This document shows positions 25,602 through 33,360 of a DNA stretch of 64,000 bases, piece by piece. Source of the DNA: WRAV01 sp050950205. Lineage in GTDB: Bacteria; Bacillota; Clostridia; Oscillospirales; Ruminococcaceae. The first letter of the stretch is position 1. Each line of letters begins with the position of its first letter. The notes beneath the pieces were generated by a model. The model searched no databases. It saw only the letters and a program-made list of their open reading frames with translations, and was not told the DNA's origin. The stretch is taken from NCBI GenBank assembly GCA_050950205.1, contig JBMNHF010000002.1:124001-188000 (forward strand). Reading direction: 5' to 3'. A program made the position numbers and the translations under genes.

Positions 25602-26774
25602 TTAAGCCAGGACAATCAGCTCATCGCTGCTCTTGTCCAGGTAACGGGCTCCGGTTTCGGTAACCTCTACCGTGTTTTCAATCTGCACGCCGCCCCAACC
25701 CAATTCATAGTAAGGGGTTTCGATGCAGCAGACCATTCCCTTTTCCAGCTTGATGTCGCAGCCGGGGGCAATGGAAGGCATATCGTAGGCCTCTAAACCG
25801 ATGCCGTGGCCGCAATGGTGGCGCGCATAGTGAGGAATCCCGTTGCGCTGGGTGGTTTCCACCGCAATGTGAAAAATCTCGCTGGCAGGAACCCCTGGCT
25901 TGATGGCTTTGATTGCCTCGCGCGTGCCAGCCAGAACGGCATTGTAATAGGTTTGGGTTTTTTGGTCCGGCTGACCCAACACAGCGGTACGGGCAATATC
26001 GGAGCGATAGCCGTTGTAGATGCAACCGTAATCAAAGCGGATCAGCCGCTCAATCACAAGGTCGGTATTGCAAACATCGGCATAGGCGGCCCGCAGATCT
26101 CCGGTGGCCACAATAAAGTAGGGCTCCGCCTTGCGGCTGGTTACCTCTTCCCGATAGGCCCACTCTAAATCCAGCTCGGTCATGCCCCGCCTGAAGTTTT
26201 TCAGCACAGCCTCTAAACTTTCGGCTGCAATTTCGGCGGCCCGTTCAATGCCTGCAATTTCCTCGGGGTGCTTGATAATGCGGGCCTGCAAAAAAACAGG
26301 CTGGCCGGGGATAAAGCTGCAGTCCTTGCAGGAGCTTGCAACCTTTTCCCAGCTGGTGCGGGTCATGCGGCTCTCGTCCAGCGCAATTTTGGTTTTGCCG
26401 GTGGACCGAATGGCGGCAATGAGGGCCTCCTCGCCGCTGGCATAGGAGGAGAGAGCTTTTTCCTGCACCAGTTTGTTGACAAAGGCATCCCCCTGGTGGC
26501 AAAAACGGAAGGAACCGTAGGGGAAGATTTGAGCATCTTCCCCCACCCGCTCCACAACTCCGGGGATCTCAGCCAACGAAACCGCAAACAAAAACCGGTT
26601 TTCGCTGGGAATATACAGAGCGTAAGACTGGGTGCTGTGCACCACATATTGTCCTACACTGGTATAGCCGCTGACATATTCAATGTTGGCGGGCAGTGTA
26701 GCCACCAACAAATCCACTCCGGCTTGCTCTGCCGCCAGATTGAGGCGATGGCGGCGAAATGCTTTGAGGTCCAT
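25602..26774 (-). CDS. M24 family metallohydrolase C (paralogue of A)
   Basis: A 390-residue M24 protein closely similar in plan to A: N-terminal creatinase domain, then RFDYGCIYN and RSDIART (Asp, Asp), HHCGHGIGLEAYD (His), CIETPYYELGWGG (Glu) and VQIENTVEV (Glu). The ETPYY motif shared with A sets this pair apart from B. ATG 26774 follows AAGGGGG. It is located between LLM 3 and the threonine-synthase-like gene; the LLM/M24 pairing seen with LLM 2 and A recurs here. Confidence 0.82.
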   Translation of the reverse strand: MDLKAFRRHRLNLAAEQAGVDLLVATLPANIEYVSGYTSVGQYVVHSTQSYALYIPSENRFLFAVSLAEIPGVVERVGEDAQIFPYGSFRFCHQGDAFVNKLVQEKALSSYASGEEALIAAIRSTGKTKIALDESRMTRTSWEKVASSCKDCSFIPGQPVFLQARIIKHPEEIAGIERAAEIAAESLEAVLKNFRRGMTELDLEWAYREEVTSRKAEPYFIVATGDLRAAYADVCNTDLVIERLIRFDYGCIYNGYRSDIARTAVLGQPDQKTQTYYNAVLAGTREAIKAIKPGVPASEIFHIAVETTQRNGIPHYARHHCGHGIGLEAYDMPSIAPGCDIKLEKGMVCCIETPYYELGWGGVQIENTVEVTETGARYLDKSSDELIVLA

Positions 26775-26786
26775 GACTTTTCCCCC

Positions 26787-27806
26787 TTATTTGCTGTATC
26801 TTGCAATGATTTCCTCGGAGAAAAACTGCATGTGTTCCCGGGTTTCTTCCAGAGTATTGTCGGCAAAGATAAGGGCCGAGAAGGTGGTGACCCCTGCTTC
26901 GATGTAGCGCTCTACCATCTCGCGGACTTCCTCCACAGAGCCTACCAGGTTGCGCTCGGTGTAGTTGCTGGCATCCTTGCCCTTCATGGTGGATTTGCCC
27001 AGCGAGAGAGAATGACGGTAGATTTGGGATTTTTCAAAGCGGGCTTTTGCCTCCTGGCTGGTCTTGGCGATGGAAACGCTGATCTGAGGCGCAATGTCGA
27101 TGTCGGCAAAATTGCGGCCCTGCTTTTCGCAGTATACCCGAATCGCGTCGCAGCCGGCTTTTACTTCGTCAGGAGTGAGCAGGGCAGGCAGCCATCCTGT
27201 GCCCCACTTGGCAACCCGGGCGTATCCGTTGGTGGAGTTTCCTCCAAAGTAGAAGGCAAAGGGCTTTTGAACGGGCTTGGGATAGCACTGTACATCCTGC
27301 AGTTCAAAGTACTCGCCCTTGGCACTGACATTGTCTTCGGTGAAGAGACGGTGAATCATCTCGATGCTTTCATCAAACAGCTTTCCGCGCACAATCTCTT
27401 TGGCCTTGGAGCCGAACTGGGCCTCAAACTCCTCGCGGTAAGCTCCCAGCCCCACACCCAGCAGCAAACGGCCGCCGGACAAATGATCCAGGGTGGCGAT
27501 TTCTTTGGCCACCACGGCGGGATGACGGAACGGAATCACCAGCAGAGCGGTGGCTACCTTCAGGGTGGTGGTGCGCTCGGCAATGGCTGCCAGCTGCAGC
27601 AGAGGGGCATAGTAACGGGGGGGTTGGTCAAACTCTTCCCGCACATAGTGCTGGGTGGTGATGTGGTCGTTCCCCCAAACCGAGTGGAAGCCCAGCTTTT
27701 CGGCGTATACCGAAAGCTCTACCACATCGCGAGCCGAAGAATAGGGAATGGGATACATCAGTCCCTCAGTACCGGTTGCAATACCTAAACCAAAATTTGC
27801 TTTCAT
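26787..27806 (-). CDS. LLM-class F420/flavin-dependent oxidoreductase 3
   Basis: A 339-residue luciferase-like enzyme, strikingly similar along its whole length to LLM 1 (shared FGLGIATGTEGLMYPIPYSS, SVWGNDHI, EFEAQ and FYFGGNST). The two differ mostly in the C-terminal helices, as expected of paralogues with related substrates. It comes directly after cofC, so it is the first catabolic gene of the leftward operon. ATG 27806 follows AGGAGG. Confidence 0.82.
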   Translation of the reverse strand: MKANFGLGIATGTEGLMYPIPYSSARDVVELSVYAEKLGFHSVWGNDHITTQHYVREEFDQPPRYYAPLLQLAAIAERTTTLKVATALLVIPFRHPAVVAKEIATLDHLSGGRLLLGVGLGAYREEFEAQFGSKAKEIVRGKLFDESIEMIHRLFTEDNVSAKGEYFELQDVQCYPKPVQKPFAFYFGGNSTNGYARVAKWGTGWLPALLTPDEVKAGCDAIRVYCEKQGRNFADIDIAPQISVSIAKTSQEAKARFEKSQIYRHSLSLGKSTMKGKDASNYTERNLVGSVEEVREMVERYIEAGVTTFSALIFADNTLEETREHMQFFSEEIIARYSK

Positions 27807-27836
27807 GTTTACTCATCCTCCTACAGTTACAATAGA

Positions 27837-28451
27837 TTAGTTTATAAATTGTTGCATTTGCTTTTGTAGAGCAAGATGTTTTAAGTCCTCCGGGGTATCC
27901 ATGTCATAGGCAAATCCCCGGGTGGAGAGACAAAAAGCTTGGAGCCCGGCCTGTTTCACCGCTGCCAAATGGGCCTGAAAGCTTTGGGAACCAAAATGAG
28001 TTTCCATCACATCGGGAGGGGACAGAAGCAGGCCGTTGGTTCCGCTGTGGCGGCAATCCGGCATCAAAACCACCGGGTACTTTAAGCCAAGAAGGGCAGC
28101 GCGGCTCACATCCTCCTCGGTGAGCAGAGGCAGATCCCCGAGCAAATACAGCATGGAATCGAATTTGTCCTCCTTGAGTCTTTGGGCCGCTGCCGCCGCC
28201 GATTGGTTGATTCCCCCGGCGTCGGGTATGCAGATGGTTTGAGGGTGATTTGCCTCCACATACTGCACAACGGCCTGATCGGAAGTTGCCACATACACTC
28301 CCGCAACCTGCTTACAGTGCTCCAAAACACCAAGCATATGGCCGAGCATTTCCAACACAAGGCAGGTGCGTTCTCCTGCTGTAAGGACATGACTCAACCG
28401 GGTTTTTGCATTCGCTGTCATTTTTATGGGAATGACCGCCGCCAAACGCAT
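27837..28451 (-). CDS. cofC: CofC/FbiD: phospho-lactate or PEP guanylyltransferase
   Basis: A 204-residue nucleotidyltransferase of the CofC/FbiD family, which loads 2-phospholactate or phosphoenolpyruvate with GMP for F420 synthesis. The family start AVIPIKMTANAKTRLSHVL contains the KTRLS nucleotide motif. MLYLLGDLPLL holds the metal aspartate, and HSGTNGLLLSPPDVM corresponds to the substrate-binding GTNAL region. ATG 28451 follows GGCAGG. It is the first gene of the leftward operon and divergent from cofE. Confidence 0.9.
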   Translation of the reverse strand: MRLAAVIPIKMTANAKTRLSHVLTAGERTCLVLEMLGHMLGVLEHCKQVAGVYVATSDQAVVQYVEANHPQTICIPDAGGINQSAAAAAQRLKEDKFDSMLYLLGDLPLLTEEDVSRAALLGLKYPVVLMPDCRHSGTNGLLLSPPDVMETHFGSQSFQAHLAAVKQAGLQAFCLSTRGFAYDMDTPEDLKHLALQKQMQQFIN

Positions 28452-28498
28452 TGTGATCGCCTGCCAATATGTATGATGATAAATAATAAACTATTATT

Positions 28499-28527
28499 AA
28501 AATAACACCTTTCCCCCATAGAGTCAA
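28499..28527 (-). promoter_or_regulatory. Candidate promoter of the leftward F420 operon
   Basis: Read leftward: TTGACT (28522-28527), 17 bases, TATTTT (28499-28504), about 45 bases before cofC. The surrounding 28452-28744 gap is very A/T-rich. Confidence 0.55.
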
Positions 28528-28612
28528 TACTTACAGATACATATTAATAAAAAACTTTTATTTTATAAATCTTACACAGTTGTTGACCCAACTTTGCATA
28601 ACCAACTGACTA

Positions 28613-28641
28613 TTGACAAAAATTTTTTATTATGCTACACC
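28613..28641 (+). promoter_or_regulatory. Candidate promoter of the rightward F420 operon
   Basis: A perfect TTGACA (28613-28618) with, at 17 bases, only TACACC; TATGCT lies closer. The -35 box is convincing, the -10 box is not. Confidence 0.4.
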
Positions 28642-28744
28642 TGTAAAGGAGTGTTTAAAGGAATCGGATTCCATGGAAAATAAGAGTGCAGCGGGCAGTA
28701 TTTTGCCATAACGCAAAACACAATCATGAAGGATGACGTGCATT

Positions 28745-29512
28745 ATGGAATATCTCGGGTTTTATCCCCTTTTGGGCATTGGTGAGATTCGCAAGGGGGA
28801 CGATGTGGCAGGGCAGCTCATAGACGCTTTAAAGCGGGGGGGACACCACCCCCAAAACGGAGATGTTCTGGTGGTGGCACATAAAATTATATCCAAAGCG
28901 GAGGGGCGTCAGATAGCCTTGAGGGATGTGGTGCCGGGAACAAGGGCACAAGAGCTGGCAGCAGCTACGGGAAAACCTCCTGCCCTGGTGCAACTGATTT
29001 TGGAGGAATCGGAGGAGGTGGTGGCAGCGCAGCGGGGCATTCTGATGTGCCGCAGCCGGTTGGGATGGCTTTGCGCCAACGCCGGCGTGGATCAATCCAA
29101 TGCCTTGGATGCAGACCACGCCATCCTCCCTCCTTTGGATCCCGATGCCTCTGCGAGGGAAATTTCTCAGCGGCTGGAGGCGTATTTTGGCAGCAAGGTG
29201 GCGGTGATTGTCAGCGATACCCACGGCCGGCCTCTGCGGGAGGGCATAGTTGGCGTTGCCATCGGTTGCTGGGGGATGGATCCCATGCGGAGCTACATCG
29301 GCAAGGCCGACCGGGCCAATAGGATGATGAGCTCTTCGGTGGAGGCCATTGCAGACGAGCTAGCCTCGGCGGCATCTCTGCTGTGCGGGCAGGGCGCAGA
29401 AGGGATCCCCGCAGTGCTGGTAAAAGGGTGCGGTCTGCCCTGGAAGGAATGCGGCAGCCAGTCGCTGAAAAGAAGCCCGGAGCGGGAGATTTTCGCCCCT
29501 AAGAAAGGCTAA
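28745..29512 (+). CDS. cofE: F420-0:gamma-glutamyl ligase, paralogue 1
   Basis: A 255-residue CofE-family ligase, which adds gamma-linked glutamate to F420-0. The family start PLLGIGEIRKGDDVAGQLIDAL, the GDVLVVAHKIISKAEG segment (metal/nucleotide site), DQSNALD and VAVIVSDTHGRPLREGIVGVAIG are all visible. Start ATG 28745 is preferred over ATG 28733 because of spacing from AAGGA. A long hairpin follows the stop, so downstream genes may be expressed at another level. A second cofE lies only 640 bases downstream. Confidence 0.88.
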   Translation: MEYLGFYPLLGIGEIRKGDDVAGQLIDALKRGGHHPQNGDVLVVAHKIISKAEGRQIALRDVVPGTRAQELAAATGKPPALVQLILEESEEVVAAQRGILMCRSRLGWLCANAGVDQSNALDADHAILPPLDPDASAREISQRLEAYFGSKVAVIVSDTHGRPLREGIVGVAIGCWGMDPMRSYIGKADRANRMMSSSVEAIADELASAASLLCGQGAEGIPAVLVKGCGLPWKECGSQSLKRSPEREIFAPKKG

Positions 29513-29523
29513 ATGGTATAGAA

Positions 29524-29561
29524 AGCCACCTGCCATAGCCGAAAGGCCATGGCAGGTGGCT
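29524..29561 (+). other. Long perfect hairpin after cofE paralogue 1
   Basis: Thirteen-base arms (29524-29536 and 29549-29561) enclose an inner GCC-GAAA-GGC stem. No U tract follows (GGATGTAATAAAAAA), so it is more likely an RNA-stability or processing structure than a standard terminator. Confidence 0.6.
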
Positions 29562-29599
29562 GGATGTAATAAAAAAATTATGAAACGAGGCGAGGAAAT

Positions 29600-30148
29600 A
29601 TGACCACCCTAAGACGCAACACGACAGCCGCTCTGTTTGGAGCCACCGCCTTTGTGGTGATGTTTATGTTTGGCATTCCCCTCCTTCCCAGTGCAGCCTT
29701 TTTAAAGTACGAGCCAAGTGGTATGATTATTTTGACTTCCACCGTCCTGCTGGGTCCGGTTGGCGGGGTGTTTGCCTGCTTTTTAAAGGATGCAGTGTTT
29801 ATGCTGGTAGGTGGGGGAAATATTTTTGGCGTCACCTCGGATTTTATCAATACCGCTGTGTATGCGTTGGCGGCGGGGATGGTCATTCGCCGGGGCTCCA
29901 CCCTTAAAAACCATCTCCTAGGCTATCTGGTCGGCACCTTAGCAGGCACTTTGGTGATGATTCCGGTCAATTTGGTAATCCTGCAGCTGGAATTTGGAAT
30001 GACCCCCGAAGCCATTATGGGAATGATGCTGCCCGCCATTCTTCCCTTCAATGTGCTGAAGGGTCTGTGCAACGGACTGGTCTACCATCTGGCAGGCAGG
30101 CCGATTTTAAAGATACTCAAAGCCCATCAGACGGTAAATGTCGCATAA
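29600..30148 (+). CDS. ECF transporter S component, RibU-like
   Basis: A 182-residue membrane protein with about six helices in the pattern of ECF substrate-binding (S) components. The FLKYEPSGMIIL ... GPVGGVFACFLKD segment and the late PFNVLKGLCNGLVYHL resemble the flavin-binding RibU group. No ATPase or T component is adjacent, so it would use a shared ECF module. No FMN riboswitch precedes it. It lies between two cofE genes and its stop overlaps the next start by one base (TAATG). A deazaflavin such as FO is a plausible ligand. Confidence 0.75.
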   Translation: MTTLRRNTTAALFGATAFVVMFMFGIPLLPSAAFLKYEPSGMIILTSTVLLGPVGGVFACFLKDAVFMLVGGGNIFGVTSDFINTAVYALAAGMVIRRGSTLKNHLLGYLVGTLAGTLVMIPVNLVILQLEFGMTPEAIMGMMLPAILPFNVLKGLCNGLVYHLAGRPILKILKAHQTVNVA

Positions 30149-30885
30149 TGGGCGCCATTCATTTACTCCCGGTAGCGGGGATTGGCGAAATCAAAGCGGG
30201 CGACGATTTGGCCGGTCTGTGTGTGGAGGCTTTTGCCGATTTTAGAGACAACGATATTCTGGTGGTTTCCTCCAAGGTGGTTTCCAAGGCGGAGGGCAAT
30301 GTGGTGCCGGAAAGCAGCCTTTCCCCTTCGCCCTTTGCCCAGCATCTGGCCCAGCTCACCGGCAGTTCCCCCCAATACTGTGAGCTGGTGCTGCGGGAAA
30401 GCGCAGGGATTTTGCGGATGGCAAAAGGAGTGGTCATCTGCCGTACCCACCACGGCTTTGTTATGGCCAATGCAGGGGTGGATGCCTCCAACACCGGAGG
30501 GGAGGGCTTGCTGATTCCCCTGCCCAAAGACCCTGATGAAAGTGCCCGCAAAATAGGGCAACAGATTCACGCTCTAACGGGAAAACACGTGGGAATCGTC
30601 ATCTCGGATACCTTTGGCCGGGCTTGGCGGGTGGGGCAGATGGATCTGGCCATCGGAGTGTGGGGAATTTCGCCTTTACGGGACTATCGCGGGCATCCCG
30701 ACGACGATGGGCGGATGATGCACAAAACCTGCATTGCCGCAGCCGACGAGCTGGCTGCCGCCGCCGAGCTGGCCAGCGGAAAAACCGATCGGGTTCCCGC
30801 TGTGGTGGTAAGGGGATACCAATGCAGCGGCAGCGGCAGCGCCAAGGAGCTGCTGATGAACCCGGCCATGGATTTGTTTCCTTAA
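30148..30885 (+). CDS. cofE: F420-0:gamma-glutamyl ligase, paralogue 2
   Basis: A 245-residue second CofE. HLLPVAGIGEIKAGDDLAGL, NDILVVSSKVVSKAEGN, DASNTGGEG and VGIVISDTFGRAWRVGQMDLAIG match the family. The last motif (DTFGRAWR) is closer to characterised CofE/FbiB than paralogue 1 (DTHGRPLR). Two copies may split the initial and later glutamate additions. ATG 30148 overlaps the ECF gene stop. A GGGAGGAG hairpin with T6 lies after the stop. Confidence 0.88.
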   Translation: MGAIHLLPVAGIGEIKAGDDLAGLCVEAFADFRDNDILVVSSKVVSKAEGNVVPESSLSPSPFAQHLAQLTGSSPQYCELVLRESAGILRMAKGVVICRTHHGFVMANAGVDASNTGGEGLLIPLPKDPDESARKIGQQIHALTGKHVGIVISDTFGRAWRVGQMDLAIGVWGISPLRDYRGHPDDDGRMMHKTCIAAADELAAAAELASGKTDRVPAVVVRGYQCSGSGSAKELLMNPAMDLFP

Positions 30886-30892
30886 ACAACAA

Positions 30893-30926
30893 GGGAGGAG
30901 CGCATTTTCTCCTCCCAGAATTTTTT
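30893..30926 (+). terminator. Terminator-like hairpin between cofE 2 and nitroreductase gene
   Basis: Eight-base arms (30893-30900 with 30909-30916), eight-base loop, then AGAATTTTTT. It is probably leaky, since the next gene has no obvious promoter of its own. Confidence 0.55.
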
Positions 30927-30958
30927 CTGCAACGGATTTAGAAAACGAGGTTATGACT

Positions 30959-31570
30959 ATGCAACCCCTTCACCCCAAGATTGAGGCCATGTTAAAAAGG
31001 CGGTCGATTCGGCGTTATGCAGCCCGTCCGGTGGAGCAGGCTGTGCTCAACCAGATTTTATTAGCCGGCATAAATGCCCCCTCTGCCCACGACAGCCGCC
31101 CTTGGAAGGTGGCGGCGGTTACATCTCCCGCGGGAAAACAGCGGCTGACTGCCGCCCTTTCTTCCCGCTTTCAAAAGGATATGGAAGCTGCCGGCTTTTC
31201 TCCCCAGGAGGTGGAGCGGCGGCTGAGCCGCTCCCGGAGCATTTTTGCAAGCGCTCCGGTTCTTGTGGTTTTGTTTGCCCGGCAAAGCCTTCCCGACAAT
31301 CCCTTGGCGAAAACCAAAAAAACCGAGGAGCTGCTGACGGTCCAAAGTGTTGCCTTGGCGGCAGGGCAGATGCTGCTGGCGGCTTCCCATCTGGGATTGG
31401 CGGGATGTTGGTTTGCAGCGCCTTTGTTTTGCCCCGGCGAGGTCTGCGCCGCCTGTGAATTGGACGAGACCCTATGGGCTCCTCAGTGTTTGCTCACCTT
31501 GGGATACCCGGCAGAACAGCCCAAGGAAAAGGCTCCCCCCCAATTGGAGGACAGTGTTATCTGGCTATAA
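30959..31570 (+). CDS. Nitroreductase-fold FMN protein (FbiB C-domain-like role?)
   Basis: A 203-residue nitroreductase-family protein: RRSIRRYAARPVEQAVLNQIL at the start, NAPSAHDSRPWK (FMN contacts) and a C-terminal GYPAEQPKEK. In actinobacteria FbiB is a fusion of CofE with a nitroreductase domain that reduces dehydro-F420-0 made from PEP. Here the two parts would be separate neighbouring genes, which suggests the PEP route is used. ATG 30959 is eight bases after ACGAGG; ATG 30953 is too close. Confidence 0.78.
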   Translation: MQPLHPKIEAMLKRRSIRRYAARPVEQAVLNQILLAGINAPSAHDSRPWKVAAVTSPAGKQRLTAALSSRFQKDMEAAGFSPQEVERRLSRSRSIFASAPVLVVLFARQSLPDNPLAKTKKTEELLTVQSVALAAGQMLLAASHLGLAGCWFAAPLFCPGEVCAACELDETLWAPQCLLTLGYPAEQPKEKAPPQLEDSVIWL

Positions 31571-31647
31571 AAGGTCGAAAATTGGAAAAAAGTACTGTTC
31601 GAAAGCGACAATATATTATACAATAGGAATATAGGAGCATGAGGGAT

Positions 31648-32574
31648 ATGGCAACAGTAGTACTTTCGGGAGGAGTAGGGGCGGCCCGTTTTTTGACCGG
31701 ACTGGTAAAGGTGATGGATCCGCGGGATATTACCGTTATCTCCAATACCGGGGACGACAGCGAATTTTACGGGCTGTATGTTTGTCCCGATATTGACACG
31801 GTGATCTACACCTTGGCGGATATGGTCAATCCCCAAACGGGATGGGGGCTGGTGGATGACAGCTTTCAAGCCCTTGCAGAGCTCAAAGCTCTGGGATGCG
31901 AAACCTGGTTCCAGCTGGGAGACCGGGATTTTGCCACCCATATCTGGCGCACCATGCTGCTGCGGCAGGGACAAACCCTTTCCCAGGTGACCCAAAAGCT
32001 GGCGCAGATGCGGGGACTGGAGCTGACCATTCTGCCCATGAGCGACCATCCGGTTCACACGGTTTTAAAGACCGAGATGGGGCGGCTTGCTTTTCAGGAA
32101 TATATGGTAAAACACCGCTTTCAAGTGAAGGTGGACAGCATCTGTTTTGAAGGGGCCGAAAAGGCACTTCCTGCTCCCGGTGTGCTGGAGGCCATTGCCG
32201 GTGCCCGGCAGATCATTATTGCGCCCAGCAATCCCTATGTCAGCATCGGCACCATTTTGTCGGTGCCGGGGATTCGCAAGGCTTTGGAAAACGCAACCGG
32301 CAAGGTAGCCGCCATCAGCCCCATTGTGGGGGGGGACGCCATCAAAGGCCCTGCGGCGCGGCTTCTTTCCGAGTTTGGACAGCCGGTCAGCCCCCTGGGG
32401 GTGGCCCAGCTCTACCAAAACTTTGTGGATCTGATGATTGTGGACGAAAGGGACCGTGCCCTTCTGCCCGAAATCAGGGCGCTGGGCATGGAGGCGGCAT
32501 CCGCCCAAACGATGATGACCTCCCCTCAGGCAAAGGTAACCCTTGCAAAACAGGTTTTGGAGCTCATGAAATAA
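31648..32574 (+). CDS. cofD: 2-phospho-L-lactate (or PEP) transferase CofD/FbiA
   Basis: A 308-residue CofD-family enzyme that transfers the phospholactyl or phosphoenolpyruvyl group to FO to give (dehydro-)F420-0. The signature VVLSGGVGAARFLTGL at the start, ISNTGDDSEFYGLYVCPDIDT (deazaflavin/metal site) and IIIAPSNPYVSIGTIL are all present. ATG 31648 sits ten bases after GGAG; ATG 31639 overlaps that site. Its presence means the cell handles FO, yet no FO synthase is in the window. Confidence 0.92.
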   Translation: MATVVLSGGVGAARFLTGLVKVMDPRDITVISNTGDDSEFYGLYVCPDIDTVIYTLADMVNPQTGWGLVDDSFQALAELKALGCETWFQLGDRDFATHIWRTMLLRQGQTLSQVTQKLAQMRGLELTILPMSDHPVHTVLKTEMGRLAFQEYMVKHRFQVKVDSICFEGAEKALPAPGVLEAIAGARQIIIAPSNPYVSIGTILSVPGIRKALENATGKVAAISPIVGGDAIKGPAARLLSEFGQPVSPLGVAQLYQNFVDLMIVDERDRALLPEIRALGMEAASAQTMMTSPQAKVTLAKQVLELMK

Positions 32575-32595
32575 TTAGTGGCAGGAGGAGATGTT

Positions 32596-33255
32596 TTGAG
32601 AGACCGCGAACTGTTAGAATCCTATATTCCTATGGTAAGGTTTATCGCCGCAATCTGTGGCCCGCGCTGCGAAGTGGTGCTGCACGATCTGAAGGATATC
32701 GAGCATTCCATCATAGCCATCGAAAACGGCCACATATCCGGCCGCAAAGTAGGGGACGGCATGATGGACTTTGCCTATAAAAAGTTTGTTGAAGAAACCG
32801 ACGAGTTTTTTGTCAATCACAGCGGGAAGACCACCAACGACAATAAAACCCTTCGGCTATCGGCCTTTCCCATCCGGCGCAAAAGCGACCGGGAAGTGAT
32901 TGGGTTGCTCTGTGTCACGGTGGATATTACCGATTTTATCTACATGCAGCGCATCATCAACAGCGAGCTGTTTATCGACGGCGGTTATTACACAGAGTCG
33001 GAAAACCCGGCAGGTGCCTTTGCTCTTCCTCTGTCCGACACTTTGGAGGCTATGTTTCTCCACGCCATGCAGGAAAGCGGCTGCGAGAGTGTAGACCAGA
33101 TGGACAAGGACGATAAAATGCGTATCATCTCCATATTAAAAGACAATAACTTGTTCGAGATTAAGGGAACGGTAAGCTTTATCGCAAAAAAGTTAAAGAT
33201 TTCGGAACCGTCCGTTTACCGTTACCTGAAAGAGGTAAGAAACAGCAGCGAATAG
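32596..33255 (+). CDS. YheO-like PAS/HTH transcriptional regulator
   Basis: A 219-residue regulator. The N-terminal YheO-type PAS domain (about 1-120) contains CGPRCEVVLHDLKDIEHSIIAIENGHISGR. The C-terminal HTH_22 region is KLKISEPSVYRYLKEV. DauR, a family member, controls D-amino-acid use. TTG 32596 follows AGGAGGAG by five bases; GTG 32578 is in frame. It comes 21 bases after cofD and before the dpp-type operon, so it is the best candidate regulator of the whole island. Its last codons form the left arm of a terminator. Confidence 0.8.
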   Translation: MRDRELLESYIPMVRFIAAICGPRCEVVLHDLKDIEHSIIAIENGHISGRKVGDGMMDFAYKKFVEETDEFFVNHSGKTTNDNKTLRLSAFPIRRKSDREVIGLLCVTVDITDFIYMQRIINSELFIDGGYYTESENPAGAFALPLSDTLEAMFLHAMQESGCESVDQMDKDDKMRIISILKDNNLFEIKGTVSFIAKKLKISEPSVYRYLKEVRNSSE

Positions 33256-33276
33256 CTCTGTTTCTTACCTCTTTTC
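33229..33276 (+). terminator. Terminator overlapping the regulator's 3' end
   Basis: A 17-base stem (33229-33245 with 33258-33274), then TTCC; the right arm itself ends in CTCTTTT. It closes the rightward F420 operon. Confidence 0.75.
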
Positions 33277-33331
33277 CATATTTATATTAGGATTTCATAA
33301 AAGTATAAAAATATTTTGGAGTGTTTTATCA

Positions 33332-33360
33332 TTGACAGATGATGACAATATCACTATGAT
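33332..33360 (+). promoter_or_regulatory. Sigma-A promoter of the peptide-transport operon
   Basis: TTGACA (33332-33337), 17 bases, TATGAT (33355-33360). It is the best promoter in the 590-base gap and predicts a leader of about 480 bases. Confidence 0.7.

Noticed and set aside
17628..27806. LLM proteins as oxygen-dependent luciferase-type monooxygenases.
   Set aside because: Not excluded, but context (fno, cofC, cofD, cofE; anaerobe-type genome; Mer-like LLM 2) favours F420 hydride transfer.
29513..29599. FMN riboswitch before the RibU-like gene.
   Set aside because: The 87-base gap holds only a hairpin and an A-run; none of the conserved RFN segments occurs.
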